64,000 bases of DNA from a virus. The notes beneath the pieces are model-generated. The model had not been told where the DNA came from, ran no database searches, and saw only the letters and a list, made by a program, of their open reading frames with translations. The translations under genes and the position numbers were made by a program. This document shows, piece by piece, positions 1 through 8,502 of this stretch. The stretch is taken from positions 1 through 64,000 of IMG/VR virus record IMGVR_UViG_3300046461_000123. The stretch is one strand, 5' to 3'. The number at the start of each line of letters is the position of its first letter. Within the stretch, counting starts at the first letter, position 1.

Positions 1-178
1 CAACCGCACGACGCACCAGCTCGCCTTCGCGCCACGCCACGAGCAGCTGCGCCACGTTGGGCGCACCTTGCACGACAGCGGTGTACGCAGCCTTGGCCAC
101 ATGCGCGGGTGCCGCGTCAGCGACGATGGCGGGAAGGGCGGCGTTGACGACGGCATTGAAGTTGAATGAGACGTTCAT
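1..178 (-). CDS. 5' part of a leftward hypothetical gene, cut by the window edge
   Basis: An ATG on the minus strand at 178 opens a frame that stays open to base 1, giving 59 residues that begin MNVSFNFNAVVNAALPAIVA. A GAAAGG ribosome-binding site lies 6 bases ahead of the ATG. The visible part is rich in Ala and Val and holds no motif I recognise. It points away from the structural genes, so it probably belongs to the leftward early genes if the genome is circular. Function unknown. Confidence 0.6.
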   Translation of the reverse strand, partial: MNVSFNFNAVVNAALPAIVADAAPAHVAKAAYTAVVQGAPNVAQLLVAWREGELVRRAV

Positions 179-370
179 GATGTACCTTTCAAGTACAGCG
201 GTGGAACCCGATGGATTCCCCTAACCGCTGACTCTATTGTACGGAACCTAGTATCTACACCCAGGAAGGAGAGTATCTGACGGGGGGTGCCGAGGGTACT
301 ATGCCCCCTCCCCCCGTGCTGTGTGGATGTTAACCCCCTTGTAAGAACACGAATTCTCCCAAACGCTCAG

Positions 371-546
371 AAAATTCCGCAAAATTTTGAAAAAAGCAGC
401 CGTTTTACCTCGAGAAATCGCTAAAAATTCCAGAAAAATCGGTCATTTTTGATCTCCGAAACCCGAGTATTCAGGCCGATTTACCCCAAATTCACCCCAT
501 ATTCACCAAATTCACGCCATATTCACCCCAAATTCGCGTCATATTC
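371..546. promoter_or_regulatory. Helically phased A/T-tract array (candidate bent DNA or pac region)
   Basis: A or T runs begin at about 371, 381, 390, 403, 413, 423, 434 and 446. They are followed by short AT elements (AAATTC or ATATTC and variants) starting at 467, 478, 488, 499, 508, 519, 530 and 541. Most intervals are 9-13 bases, close to one helical turn. From 488 on, the elements alternate AAATTC and ATATTC, separated by CAC-rich spacers. Phased A-tracts are a known cause of intrinsic DNA curvature; the role here is inferred. Confidence 0.6.
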
Positions 547-560
547 TAGTATTTCAGCGC

Positions 561-593
561 AAAAAAAGTCCGCCAGAATTACTGCTGGCGGAC
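561..593 (-). terminator. Intrinsic terminator for leftward transcription
   Basis: GTCCGCCAG (568-576) and CTGGCGGAC (585-593) form a perfect 9-bp stem with an 8-base loop. Seven A residues (561-567) precede it, which read as a T run after the hairpin on the minus strand. It would stop antisense transcription entering from the structural genes before the leftward gene at the window edge. Confidence 0.6.
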
Positions 594-671
594 ACCCTGA
601 ACACTCACCCGGAGGTGCGCACACACCCGTGCATGCACCCGTGCGCGTACTATAGCGCACCCGACACACCC

Positions 672-691
672 CACGCTCGTCATACTTCGCG
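672..691 (+). repeat. Copy 1 of a repeated 20-base element
   Basis: CACGCTCGTCATACTTCGCG lies just ahead of the small terminase gene. The same 20 bases recur at 3049-3068, and a one-base variant lies at 3082-3101, both ahead of the portal gene. All copies face the same way and sit in the short gaps before late genes, which suggests a regulatory site. Confidence 0.6.
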
Positions 692-711
692 CGCTCTTGA
701 CGTGCCCGCCC

Positions 712-1464
712 ATGACCCTTTTCAACCATCTTCTGCAGCCGGAGTTCAATGTCTTCGATGAAGACACACCACACTCTCGTGAAATCCCCGTTCCGGACGC
801 CGCGAGCGCAGCGGCATCACTCTCCATCGATGCCGCTTCTCCGCACGCGCTCATGAACGCGCAGGCCACCACCGTCTCGTGGCTCGATCAGGTCGGCGCA
901 CACACCGAGGACGCGGCCGACCCGAGCCTCGAGCAAGCGGCCAGGGACGCCGCGCGCAACGCCTTCTGCTCCGTCACCGACCCCTACCGCGATCCCATGC
1001 AGGCCAAGGCCGCGCTCATGGCCCTGTCCGCGCCGCCCGCGGTGCGCCATCTCGCCGGCATGCTCACCCAGTACGACTGGGAGTTCGTCAAGCAGGCCAA
1101 GGAGATCCGCGGCTTCATCGTCGCGCGTCTCATCGAGCACAGCCGCTCACCCGATCCCAAGACTTCCCTGCCCGCGCTGAAGGCCCTTGGCACCGTGACC
1201 GAGATCGGCGCCTTCACGGAGCGCGTGGAGATCACCCGGCCCCCTTCCGACAACACCGCCGACGCCATCGTCGAGCGCCTGCGCGAGCGCCTCACCAAGC
1301 TCCTGCCCAGGTCCGCTCCCCTGCCGGCAGACGACGAGGTGGAGGACGCCGTGATCACGGCAACTCAACCCCCTGCACCCCCCGCATCGGACGCACACTT
1401 CACACCGCCGCCCCCCGAGCCGGACACAACTCCTGCACCCCCTGCACCCCCTGCACGTCCATGA
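712..1464 (+). CDS. Probable terminase small subunit
   Basis: About 250 residues lie directly before the large terminase gene, with a 6-base gap. The N-terminal part is Ala-rich. The middle, around the stretch LTQYDWEFVKQAKEI, looks alpha-helical and resembles DNA-binding and oligomerising small terminases. The last 45 residues are Pro/Thr-rich (PPAPPAS, PAPPAPPARP), from CTGCACCCC-type repeats, and are probably disordered. Small subunits bind the packaging site and load DNA onto the large subunit. The call rests mainly on position. The ATG at 712 is preferred over a TTG at 697, but neither has a clear ribosome-binding site. Confidence 0.6.
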   Translation: MTLFNHLLQPEFNVFDEDTPHSREIPVPDAASAAASLSIDAASPHALMNAQATTVSWLDQVGAHTEDAADPSLEQAARDAARNAFCSVTDPYRDPMQAKAALMALSAPPAVRHLAGMLTQYDWEFVKQAKEIRGFIVARLIEHSRSPDPKTSLPALKALGTVTEIGAFTERVEITRPPSDNTADAIVERLRERLTKLLPRSAPLPADDEVEDAVITATQPPAPPASDAHFTPPPPEPDTTPAPPAPPARP

Positions 1465-1470
1465 ACGTCC

Positions 1471-3042
1471 ATGATTGACTTCCGTACTTTCGCAGACGCG
1501 GCCGCGCATCCCCTCATGCCCCCGGAGGAAGTCAAGCGCCTCATCGACTCCCTCGCATCGCTCAGCGAGTCTGACGCCCTCGCCGTGCTCGCCGACCTCG
1601 ACGCCCTCGACCAAGCACAACAGTCCGAGCTTGCGAGGACTTCCTTTTTGCACTTCTGCGCGCGCATGTACCCCGGCTTCAAGCAAGGTCCCCACCATAG
1701 ATTTCTGGAGCCGTTACTTCACAACGTCGCCTCCGGCGCCGAACTCCGTCTCACAGTATCGATGGCGCCGCGCTTCGGCAAGTCCATCACCATCGCCTTC
1801 CTGTTCGTGGCGTGGTATCTCGGGCATCACCCGGACCACCACGTCATGATGGTCACGCACACGTCCGACTTGTCCGCCAGCTTCGGCCGGCAGGTGCGCA
1901 ACCTGTTGGCCACGCCCGATTACCTCGAGGTATTTCCCAGCACGGTCGTGAGCCGCGACAAGAGCGCAGCGGACGACTGGACGACCACGGTCGGGGGCAA
2001 GTACCTCGCGTTGGGGGTTGGCGGCTCGGCCGCGGGCTACGGCGCCCACCTCTTGATTGCAGACGACCTCGTGTCCGAGCAAGCGGTCCTGTCCAACCCC
2101 GACGCCGCCTTCGAGAACGCCTGGACCTACATGCAGGTTGGACCCCTGCAGCGCCTGATGCCCAGCGGGGCGATCATCATGATCGGCACCCGGTGGGGCA
2201 AGAAGGACCCGATCGGGCGCGCGCTGACGTGGGCCAGGGAGAACGCCGACAGCCTGCCCTGGAACGAGGTGCGCTTCCCCGCCATCCTGCCCTCCGGCAA
2301 GAGCCTGTGGCCCGAGCAGTGGCCCATCGACCAGCTGCTGGCCAAGAAGGCAGGCATGCAGCCGCAGTACTGGGCCGCGCAGTACGTGCAGGAGCCCCAC
2401 CACGAGGAGGGCGCCATACTCAAGCGCGACTGGTGGCAGATATGGCCCAAGGACAAGCCGCCGGCCGTCACCTTCATCATCAGCTCCTGGGACACGGCGC
2501 ACGACACCAAGTCGAGCAACGACTACAGCGCGTGCACCACCTGGGGCGTGTGGTTCAACGAGACCACCGGCCGCGACGAGCTGATCCTGCTGGACGCGTT
2601 CAAGGGGCGCTGGGAGTTCCCCCAGCTCAAGGCCAAGGCATGGGAGACCTACCGTGCGTGGGAGCCCGACGCGCTGCTGATCGAGAAGAAGGCGGCAGGA
2701 GCCCCGCTCATTCAGGAGATGCGCCAGGGCGGCATACCCGTGACCGAGGTCAACCCGAGCCGGGGCAAGGCCGGCATGTCCAACGACAAGCGCGCCCGTG
2801 GCAACGCCGTGGCGCCTATCCTGTCCGACAAGATGGTCTGGGCTCCGGACCGGCGCTGGGCCTTCGAGGTGATCGAGGAGTGCGCGCAGTTCCCCTCGGG
2901 CGACAACGACGACTTGTACGACACCGTGACGCAGGCGCTGCAGCGCTTCCGGGCCGGCGGGTTCCTGCGCATGAGCGGCGACCCGAGGGATGACGACGAG
3001 GAGTACGCCACACGTCGCCGCCGGCACGCCGCGTACTATTGA
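1471..3042 (+). CDS. terL: Terminase large subunit (packaging ATPase and nuclease)
   Basis: This 523-residue protein powers genome packaging and cuts DNA into the capsid. Its ATPase domain has a Walker A-like loop, APRFGKS (99-105), and a Walker B, LLIADDL (194-200), followed by GTRWG (239-243), the coupling region. The C-terminal RNase-H-like nuclease begins at SSWDTAHD (338-345), with Asp341 as the first metal ligand, and ends with acidic residues in the GDNDDLYDT stretch. Length and motif order match the large terminase family with the C-terminal domain modelled as TIGR01630. It follows the small subunit directly and precedes the portal gene. Confidence 0.95.
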   Translation: MIDFRTFADAAAHPLMPPEEVKRLIDSLASLSESDALAVLADLDALDQAQQSELARTSFLHFCARMYPGFKQGPHHRFLEPLLHNVASGAELRLTVSMAPRFGKSITIAFLFVAWYLGHHPDHHVMMVTHTSDLSASFGRQVRNLLATPDYLEVFPSTVVSRDKSAADDWTTTVGGKYLALGVGGSAAGYGAHLLIADDLVSEQAVLSNPDAAFENAWTYMQVGPLQRLMPSGAIIMIGTRWGKKDPIGRALTWARENADSLPWNEVRFPAILPSGKSLWPEQWPIDQLLAKKAGMQPQYWAAQYVQEPHHEEGAILKRDWWQIWPKDKPPAVTFIISSWDTAHDTKSSNDYSACTTWGVWFNETTGRDELILLDAFKGRWEFPQLKAKAWETYRAWEPDALLIEKKAAGAPLIQEMRQGGIPVTEVNPSRGKAGMSNDKRARGNAVAPILSDKMVWAPDRRWAFEVIEECAQFPSGDNDDLYDTVTQALQRFRAGGFLRMSGDPRDDDEEYATRRRRHAAYY

Positions 3043-3048
3043 CAAACG

Positions 3049-3068
3049 CACGCTCGTCATACTTCGCG
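3049..3068 (+). repeat. Copy 2 of the repeated 20-base element
   Basis: Identical to 672-691. In this copy the flanking bases make an inverted repeat, GCACGC (3048-3053) with GCGTGC (3066-3071), around TCGTCATACTTC. It lies in the 81-base gap between the large terminase and portal genes. Confidence 0.6.
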
Positions 3069-3081
3069 TGCACCTGCTACG

Positions 3082-3101
3082 CATGCTCGTCATACTTCGC
3101 G
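3082..3101 (+). repeat. Copy 3 of the repeated 20-base element
   Basis: One base differs (CATGC instead of CACGC). It sits 33 bases after copy 2 and 22 bases before the portal start. The half-sites GCATGC and GCGTGC keep most of the inverted repeat. Confidence 0.6.
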
Positions 3102-3123
3102 TGCACTTCGGGAGTCCATCATC

Positions 3124-5814
3124 ATGAATGTCGTCAAGTCGCTCGTCCCCGCGCCGCTGGGCCTGACTTCGCTTGCCAGCCCCGACGATGCGGCCAACGA
3201 CATCGAGATCGAGCTCGTTGGCGACGGGGAGTCCGACGATCCTGAAGGCGACGCGCTGGCCGCGGCAGCCGCAGCGCTGCTGCCGCCGCCGGCCTTTGGC
3301 GACAACCTGCTCGACATGGCCGACGAGCAGGAGATCAGCCGCCTCAACGGCGACATCGACCAGTGGGTGGACGAGGACAAGCGCAGCCGGCGCGACTGGG
3401 AGGAGACCTACCGCGACGGGCTCGAGCTGCTGGGGCTCAAGTACGAGGAGCGCACCGAGCCGTGGCAGGGCGCCTGCGGCGTGACGCACCCCATGATCAC
3501 GGAGGCGGTGGTGCGCTTCCAGTCCGAGACCATCATGGAGGTCTTCCCGGCGAGCGGCCCGGTCAACACCAAGATCATCGGCGAGGAGACGCAGGACAAG
3601 AAGGCTGCGGCGATGCGCGTCAAGGCCGAGATGAACTACCAGCTCACCGAGCGCATGCTCGAGTTCCGCAGCGAGCACGAGAAGATGCTGTGGAACCTGA
3701 GCCCCGTGGGCTGTGCGTTCAAGAAGATCAACGACGATCCGCTCCTTGGCCGGCAGGTGAGCCTGTTCGTGCCGGCCGAGTGCATCGTGATGCCCTACAG
3801 CGCGGCGAATGTGTATTCGTCCGAGCGCGTCACGCACGTCATGCGCAAGAGCGAGATGGAGATCCAGAGCCTGCAGGCGAGCGGGGTCTACAGCGCCGAC
3901 GCCGTGCTGGGCACGCCCTACCGCGAACTCGACGATATACAGGACGCCAAGGACGAAGCCACCGGCTTCAGCGACATCAACGACGAGGGCTACACCCTCT
4001 ACGAGATGCAGGTCAGCATGGTCCTCAAGGGCTGCGAGTGCGACGGTGACTTGAAGCGGCCAAGGCCCTACGTCATCACCAAGATCAAGGGCGGCGCCAT
4101 GCTGTCGATCCGGCGCAACTGGATCGAGAACGATCCGCTGTACCTGCGCCGCCAGCACATCGTCCAGTACGACTACATCCCCGGCTTCGGCCCTTATGGC
4201 TATGGCTTGTTCCACCTCATCGGGGGATATGCCAAGGCTGCCACATCGATCCTGCGTCAACTCGTCGATGCCGGAACCCTCTCGAACCTCCCAGGAGGTT
4301 TGAAGACCAAGGGGTTGCGCATCAAGGGCGACGACACGCCGATCAGCCCTGGTGAATGGCGCGACGTGGACGTGATGTCCGGCGTGCTGCGAGACAACCT
4401 CCTGCCGCTCCCGTACAAGGAACCGAGTCTTGTTCTCGCAGGGCTGCTGGACAAGATCATTGAGGACGGCCGGCGGCTGCCGGGCACGGCCGACATGAAG
4501 ATCAGCGACATGAGCGCGCAGACGCCGGTAGGGACCACGCTGGCCCTTCTCGAACGGCAGCTCAAGGTGATGTCCGCGGTGCAGGCGCGCACGCACAACT
4601 CCTTCAAGCAGGAGCTGAAGCTGCTGAAGCAGGTGATCGCGGACAGCGGCGACGACAGCTACACCTACCAGACCACCGCACCGCAGCCGGGCTCCAAGCA
4701 GCAAGACTTCTCGATGGTCGATGTCATCCCGGTGAGCGACCCGAGCGCGGCCACGATGAGTCAGCGCGTCGTGCAGTACCAAGCCGTGATCCAGCTGTCG
4801 CAGCAGGCGCCCCAGGTCTACGACTTGGCGCAGTTGCACCGCAACATGCTGGAGGTGCTGGGCATCAAGGATCCGGTCAAGCTGGTGCCGATGCCCGACG
4901 AAGCGATGCCCGCCGATCCGGTGACGGAGAACATGAACGTGCTGATGGGCAAGCCGATCAAGGCGTTCGTGGCGCAGAACCATGCCGCGCACTTGCAGAC
5001 GCACCAAGCGATGCTGAACGACCCGGTTGTCATGCAGTCGATCGGCCAGAACCCGAAGGCGCCCATGATGACGGCCGCGATGCAGGCGCACATCGCCGAG
5101 CACACGGCGTACCAGTACCGCCAGAGTGTCGAGCAGGCGCTCGGACAGCCGCTGCCGGATCCGGGCAAGCCGATGGCGCCGGAACAGGAGCAGCAGCTTG
5201 CACAGGCGCTTGCGCAGGCAGCCGCTCAGGTGCAGCAGACCAACCAGCAGCAGGCGAAGGCCGCGCAGGCTGCGCAGCAGGCGCAGGATCCCATGATGCA
5301 GCTGCAAGTGCGCGCGCTCGATCAGCGCGATCGCGAACTCGGCATCAAGGAGCGCGAGCTGCAGGTCAAGGCGAGCGATCTGGCCGACAAGAACGATCTG
5401 TCCGAGAAGAAGTTCCTGACCGACGCTGCGGACAAGGCCGACAAGCTCGATCTGCAGGAGAAGAAGCTGATGCAGCAAGGCGAGCTGGGCGAGCAGCAGA
5501 TCGAGGTCAAGGCGCTGCAGGTCGGCATGATGGGCCGTGCACAGGATCAGGCGCTGCTGGCGCAGGACCGGGCCGATGCACAGGCCAACGTCGATCGGTT
5601 GTCGGCCGAGCACGCCACCAACGAGATCGGCGAGAGCGCTCCGCCAAAGCCGGCGCAGCCGCCGCAGGCGGCTCAGCAGGCAGCGTCCCAGCCACCACCA
5701 TCGGCAGCGATATTGGCAGCGGCACAGGCCCCGCAGGCGGCCCCGCAGGGGGCTGCGCAGGCAGGGTCGGCGCCGCAGCAGCTGCCCCCGATTGAACCGA
5801 AGGGACCGGCATGA
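3124..5814 (+). CDS. Portal protein
   Basis: This 896-residue protein is placed right after the large terminase, where the portal gene normally lies. The portal forms the dodecameric DNA gate at the capsid vertex. Residues from about 60 to 560 look like a folded portal body (for example WVDEDKRSRRDWEETYRDGL and the EVFPASGPVNTKI stretch). From about 660 the protein becomes very rich in Gln, Ala, Lys and Glu, with long helical stretches (QQAKAAQAAQQAQD), and ends in a Pro/Ala/Gln-rich tail. A long helical C-terminus is typical of barrel-bearing portals of podoviruses such as P22. GGGAG lies ahead of the ATG. Confidence 0.85.
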   Translation: MNVVKSLVPAPLGLTSLASPDDAANDIEIELVGDGESDDPEGDALAAAAAALLPPPAFGDNLLDMADEQEISRLNGDIDQWVDEDKRSRRDWEETYRDGLELLGLKYEERTEPWQGACGVTHPMITEAVVRFQSETIMEVFPASGPVNTKIIGEETQDKKAAAMRVKAEMNYQLTERMLEFRSEHEKMLWNLSPVGCAFKKINDDPLLGRQVSLFVPAECIVMPYSAANVYSSERVTHVMRKSEMEIQSLQASGVYSADAVLGTPYRELDDIQDAKDEATGFSDINDEGYTLYEMQVSMVLKGCECDGDLKRPRPYVITKIKGGAMLSIRRNWIENDPLYLRRQHIVQYDYIPGFGPYGYGLFHLIGGYAKAATSILRQLVDAGTLSNLPGGLKTKGLRIKGDDTPISPGEWRDVDVMSGVLRDNLLPLPYKEPSLVLAGLLDKIIEDGRRLPGTADMKISDMSAQTPVGTTLALLERQLKVMSAVQARTHNSFKQELKLLKQVIADSGDDSYTYQTTAPQPGSKQQDFSMVDVIPVSDPSAATMSQRVVQYQAVIQLSQQAPQVYDLAQLHRNMLEVLGIKDPVKLVPMPDEAMPADPVTENMNVLMGKPIKAFVAQNHAAHLQTHQAMLNDPVVMQSIGQNPKAPMMTAAMQAHIAEHTAYQYRQSVEQALGQPLPDPGKPMAPEQEQQLAQALAQAAAQVQQTNQQQAKAAQAAQQAQDPMMQLQVRALDQRDRELGIKERELQVKASDLADKNDLSEKKFLTDAADKADKLDLQEKKLMQQGELGEQQIEVKALQVGMMGRAQDQALLAQDRADAQANVDRLSAEHATNEIGESAPPKPAQPPQAAQQAASQPPPSAAILAAAQAPQAAPQGAAQAGSAPQQLPPIEPKGPA

Positions 5815-6023
5815 AGGCGGATAAGCTCCGTACGGCCGACGACCTTCTGGGGAGGTTGCGTGAAGAGATCCGGCTGCGCGTGACGGCGCTCGCGAGCGGC
5901 ACGCCGCGCAGCTATGAGGAGTACCAAAATCTCGTCGGTGTGATAACTGGTCTGCGCACTGCCGAGCAACTGCTGAGTGACCTGCTGGAAAGTAGCGCCC
6001 ATGACTTTGACGACCCGCCCTGA
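5811..6023 (+). CDS. Small conserved-type head-module protein, unknown function
   Basis: 70 residues, whose start overlaps the portal stop in an ATGA. It is charged at the N-terminus (MKADKLRTADDLLGRLREEI) and predicted largely helical, ending in an acidic tail. It has no recognisable domain. The tight coupling to the portal gene suggests a partner in portal or head assembly. Confidence 0.65.
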   Translation: MKADKLRTADDLLGRLREEIRLRVTALASGTPRSYEEYQNLVGVITGLRTAEQLLSDLLESSAHDFDDPP

Positions 6024-6444
6024 TGAGCTGATCCTGCCGCCTGGGATTCAACGTATCGACGAGCCGGACGAACCCGACGGACCCACTGCGGCGGATAGCG
6101 GTACGGGGGCCATGCTGCCTATGCCGACCGGCTTTCACCTGCTGTGCGCGGCGCCGGAGTCGAGCGAGTCCTTCGATGACTCGGTGCTGGTCAAGACGCG
6201 CAAGCTGCAGCAGGACGAAGAGGCAGGCACCAACGTGCTGTTCGTGCTTGCTGTCGGTCCCGATGCCTACAAGGACCCGGTGCGCTTCCCTAGCGGGGCG
6301 TGGTGCAAGGAAGGCGACTGGGTTGTTGTACGCACCTATGCGGGCACGAAGTTCAAGCTGTTCGGGAAGGAGTTCCGGCTGCTGAACGACGATCAGGTGG
6401 AAGCCACCGTGTCCGATCCCCGCGGCCTTAGTCGCGCGTATTGA
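6001..6444 (+). CDS. GroES-like (Cpn10-fold) head-assembly cochaperonin candidate
   Basis: 147 residues from the ATG at 6001, overlapping the previous gene. After a Pro/Asp-rich N-terminus, the stretch DSVLVKTRKLQQDEEAG and the later CKEGDWVVVRTYAG, KFKLFGKEFRLLNDDQVEA follow the beta-barrel pattern of Cpn10 proteins: an N-terminal beta strand with a mobile-loop region, then a GDWV turn, then a closing strand. Phage Cpn10-like proteins (T4 gp31 is the classic case) pair with host GroEL to fold the capsid protein. Its place between portal and scaffold fits this. The match is by pattern, so I am moderately sure. Confidence 0.6.
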   Translation: MTLTTRPDELILPPGIQRIDEPDEPDGPTAADSGTGAMLPMPTGFHLLCAAPESSESFDDSVLVKTRKLQQDEEAGTNVLFVLAVGPDAYKDPVRFPSGAWCKEGDWVVVRTYAGTKFKLFGKEFRLLNDDQVEATVSDPRGLSRAY

Positions 6445-6455
6445 AGGAGAGCAGC

Positions 6456-7424
6456 ATGGCAACGAAACCCAATGACGACGACGAAGAAGTCGTCAGTATC
6501 AACGGCGCCAATGGCGCGGTACGTGCGAGTGGCGCGGATGACGAGATCGAGATCGTTGACGACATGCCGGCGGCCGACCGGGGCCGCAAGCCGCTAGCGC
6601 ACGAGGTCAAGGATCCGGACGACGAGGAGCTGGCCACCTACTCGGCCGGCGTCAAGGCGCGCATGGCCGAGCTGACCCATGCCCGGCACGATGAGCGCCG
6701 GGCGCGTGAGGCGGCGGAGCGCGAGCGTGACGAGGCGGTACGCGCGTCGCAGTCGCTGCTGCAGCACAACCGCACGCTGGCGCAGCGCACGACCAACGGC
6801 GAGACGCACCTGCTGGCGGCGTCGAAGGCCAATGTCGAGGCGGTGCTGGATGCGGCACGCAAGGAGCTGAAGGCAGCCAAGGAAGCGTTCGATCCCGACG
6901 CCGAGATGGCGGCGCAGGAGAAGCTGCTCGAAGCCAAGATCCAGCTGCGCGAGATCGCGAATTTCAGGCCCGTCCCTGTTCAAGCCGCGGAGGAAGTGGT
7001 TACACTCCCCGCCGTAGGTGCCGAGAACGCTCCGGTTGACCAGAAAACACTGCGCTGGCAGGCTCGAAACCAGTGGTTCGGAGCGGACGGCAACGAGGAA
7101 ATGACCAGCTTTGCGCTGGGGCTTCACCAGAAGCTCGTGAAGCAGGGCGTTGATCCTCGCTCAGACGAGTATTTTCAGAAAGTCGATGGCCGGCTCCACG
7201 AGGTCTTCACCGATTTCTTCGGCGAAGCTCGAGCGGATGCCGATCCCGACGCTCGCTCACAGCAGCGCACGACCACGCGTACCAGCCCGGTAACTTCCGC
7301 GGCTCGCACCAGCAACGGTCCCACCAAAGTCCGGCTTACTCCGACGCAGCTCGCGCTGGCGAAGAAGTTCGGGCTGACCCCGCAGCAATATGCACAGGAA
7401 GTTGTGCGTCTGGAGCAGAAATGA
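6456..7424 (+). CDS. Probable capsid scaffolding protein
   Basis: 322 residues, with AAGGAGA ahead of the ATG. The N-terminus is very acidic (NDDDEEVV, DDEIEIVDD). Residues 70-175 form a long charged helical or coiled-coil stretch (ARHDERRAREAAERERDEAV), and the C-terminus is basic with TPTQLALAKKFGLTPQQYAQ. Acidic, mostly helical proteins with a basic helical end, placed between portal and capsid genes, are typical scaffolds that guide procapsid assembly and then leave. An upstream TTG at 6441 in the same frame is less likely as the start. Confidence 0.75.
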   Translation: MATKPNDDDEEVVSINGANGAVRASGADDEIEIVDDMPAADRGRKPLAHEVKDPDDEELATYSAGVKARMAELTHARHDERRAREAAERERDEAVRASQSLLQHNRTLAQRTTNGETHLLAASKANVEAVLDAARKELKAAKEAFDPDAEMAAQEKLLEAKIQLREIANFRPVPVQAAEEVVTLPAVGAENAPVDQKTLRWQARNQWFGADGNEEMTSFALGLHQKLVKQGVDPRSDEYFQKVDGRLHEVFTDFFGEARADADPDARSQQRTTTRTSPVTSAARTSNGPTKVRLTPTQLALAKKFGLTPQQYAQEVVRLEQK

Positions 7425-7873
7425 CTGAAGTCCGTCGCCCTCGCGAGAATGACTCGCGCGCAGAAACCGTTCGTGAGGAGTACGTCCCTCCGAGCACCTT
7501 GCCTGTCCCGAATGCCGTCGAAGGATTCAGCTTTCACTGGGTCTCTACGCAGGTGCTGGGGATTGCCGATCCCACCAACGTCAGCAAGAAGATGCGCGAA
7601 GGTTGGGTGCCGGTCAAGGCAGCGGACCATCCCGAGCTGATGCTGCCTGCCACTGCGGCCGGCAATGTGGAAGTCGGTGGCCTGATGCTGTGCAAGATGC
7701 CCACGGCGCGGCTGCGTGCGCGCAATGCGTACTACGCCGATCAGGCGCGCAAGCAGATGCAGTCTGTGGATACCGCTCTCATGCGCAACAACGACCCTCG
7801 CATGCCGCTGTTCGTGGAACGCAAGTCCAAGACGGTGCGCGGCGATTCTTATTCTTTTGGCAATGGAACCTGA
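7421..7873 (+). CDS. Head-module protein, unknown function
   Basis: 150 residues with an ATGA overlap with the scaffold gene. It contains SFHWVSTQVLGIADPTNVSK and ends DSYSFGNGT, with no domain I can name. Proteins of this length and position, between scaffold and capsid, recur in related short-tailed phages and are probably small virion or assembly proteins. Confidence 0.65.
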   Translation: MTEVRRPRENDSRAETVREEYVPPSTLPVPNAVEGFSFHWVSTQVLGIADPTNVSKKMREGWVPVKAADHPELMLPATAAGNVEVGGLMLCKMPTARLRARNAYYADQARKQMQSVDTALMRNNDPRMPLFVERKSKTVRGDSYSFGNGT

Positions 7874-7884
7874 AGGAACCAATC

Positions 7885-8490
7885 ATGTCCCTTACCGCAA
7901 CTCCCTACGGGCTGCGCCCCGTAAAGCGCATGGACGGGCTGCCGTATGCCGGCGCCGTCAGCGAGTTTGAAATCAATCCGGCGGGCATCGCCACCAACCT
8001 CTTCTTCGGCTCGATCGTCGCGCTCGACACCAACGGCTACATCGTGCTGGTGACGGCCACTGGTGCGGACGGCACGACCAATGCTCTCCCGGCAGGCACG
8101 ATGGGCATCTTCGTCGGCTGCGAGTTCATCAACGCGCTGGGGCAGCAGCAGTTCTCCCAGTACTATCCGGCGAACTACGTCGCGCCGGCCGGCACGAAGA
8201 TCAAGGCCAAGGTGGTCGCCGATCCCGATGTGCTGTTCCAGGGCCAGCTGAACGGACCGGCCCTGCAAGCCATGCTGGGGGCGAATACGTTCCTGGCGGC
8301 AGTGCAGAGCACCTCCACCGGCAGCACGCGCACCGGCAACTCCACGTCGGCACTCTCGACGACCGTGCAAACGGCTGCCGCAGCGTTCCGTGTCGTGGCG
8401 ATCGTCTCGCCTCTCACGGATAGCTTCGGCGACGTGTTGGTGAAGTTCAACCCTGGCCAGCACAGCTATCTCAACGCTGTCGGCATCTGA
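7885..8490 (+). CDS. Probable capsid decoration or minor head protein
   Basis: 201 residues from the ATG at 7885, preceded by AAGGAA. It begins MSLTATPYGLRPVKRMDGLP and is rich in Thr, Ala and Gly with beta-type sequence throughout, ending in NPGQHSYLNAVGI. It lies 12 bases before the capsid gene with its own ribosome-binding site, typical of decoration proteins. No specific fold was recognised, so the role is inferred from order. Confidence 0.6.
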   Translation: MSLTATPYGLRPVKRMDGLPYAGAVSEFEINPAGIATNLFFGSIVALDTNGYIVLVTATGADGTTNALPAGTMGIFVGCEFINALGQQQFSQYYPANYVAPAGTKIKAKVVADPDVLFQGQLNGPALQAMLGANTFLAAVQSTSTGSTRTGNSTSALSTTVQTAAAAFRVVAIVSPLTDSFGDVLVKFNPGQHSYLNAVGI

Positions 8491-8502
8491 GGAGTAATCA
8501 AC

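Larger units (their letters stand above)
179..711. other. Gene-free region ahead of the packaging genes
   Basis: I see no credible coding frame here. The stretch holds a 7-base inverted repeat of G and C runs (281-287 with 310-316), an A/T-tract array (371-546), a hairpin with an adjacent A run (561-593), an inverted repeat GTGCGC/GCGCAC (641-646 with 655-660), and one copy of a repeated element (672-691). Such a region next to the small terminase gene is a natural place for a packaging site, a late promoter or an origin. Which of these it is cannot be told from sequence. Confidence 0.6.

Noticed and set aside
1714-6462. A 1582-codon open frame on the minus strand across terminase, portal and GroES-like genes
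   Set aside because: It is antisense to well-supported genes, has a His/Leu/Arg/Gln composition typical of high-GC shadow frames, and has no motifs.
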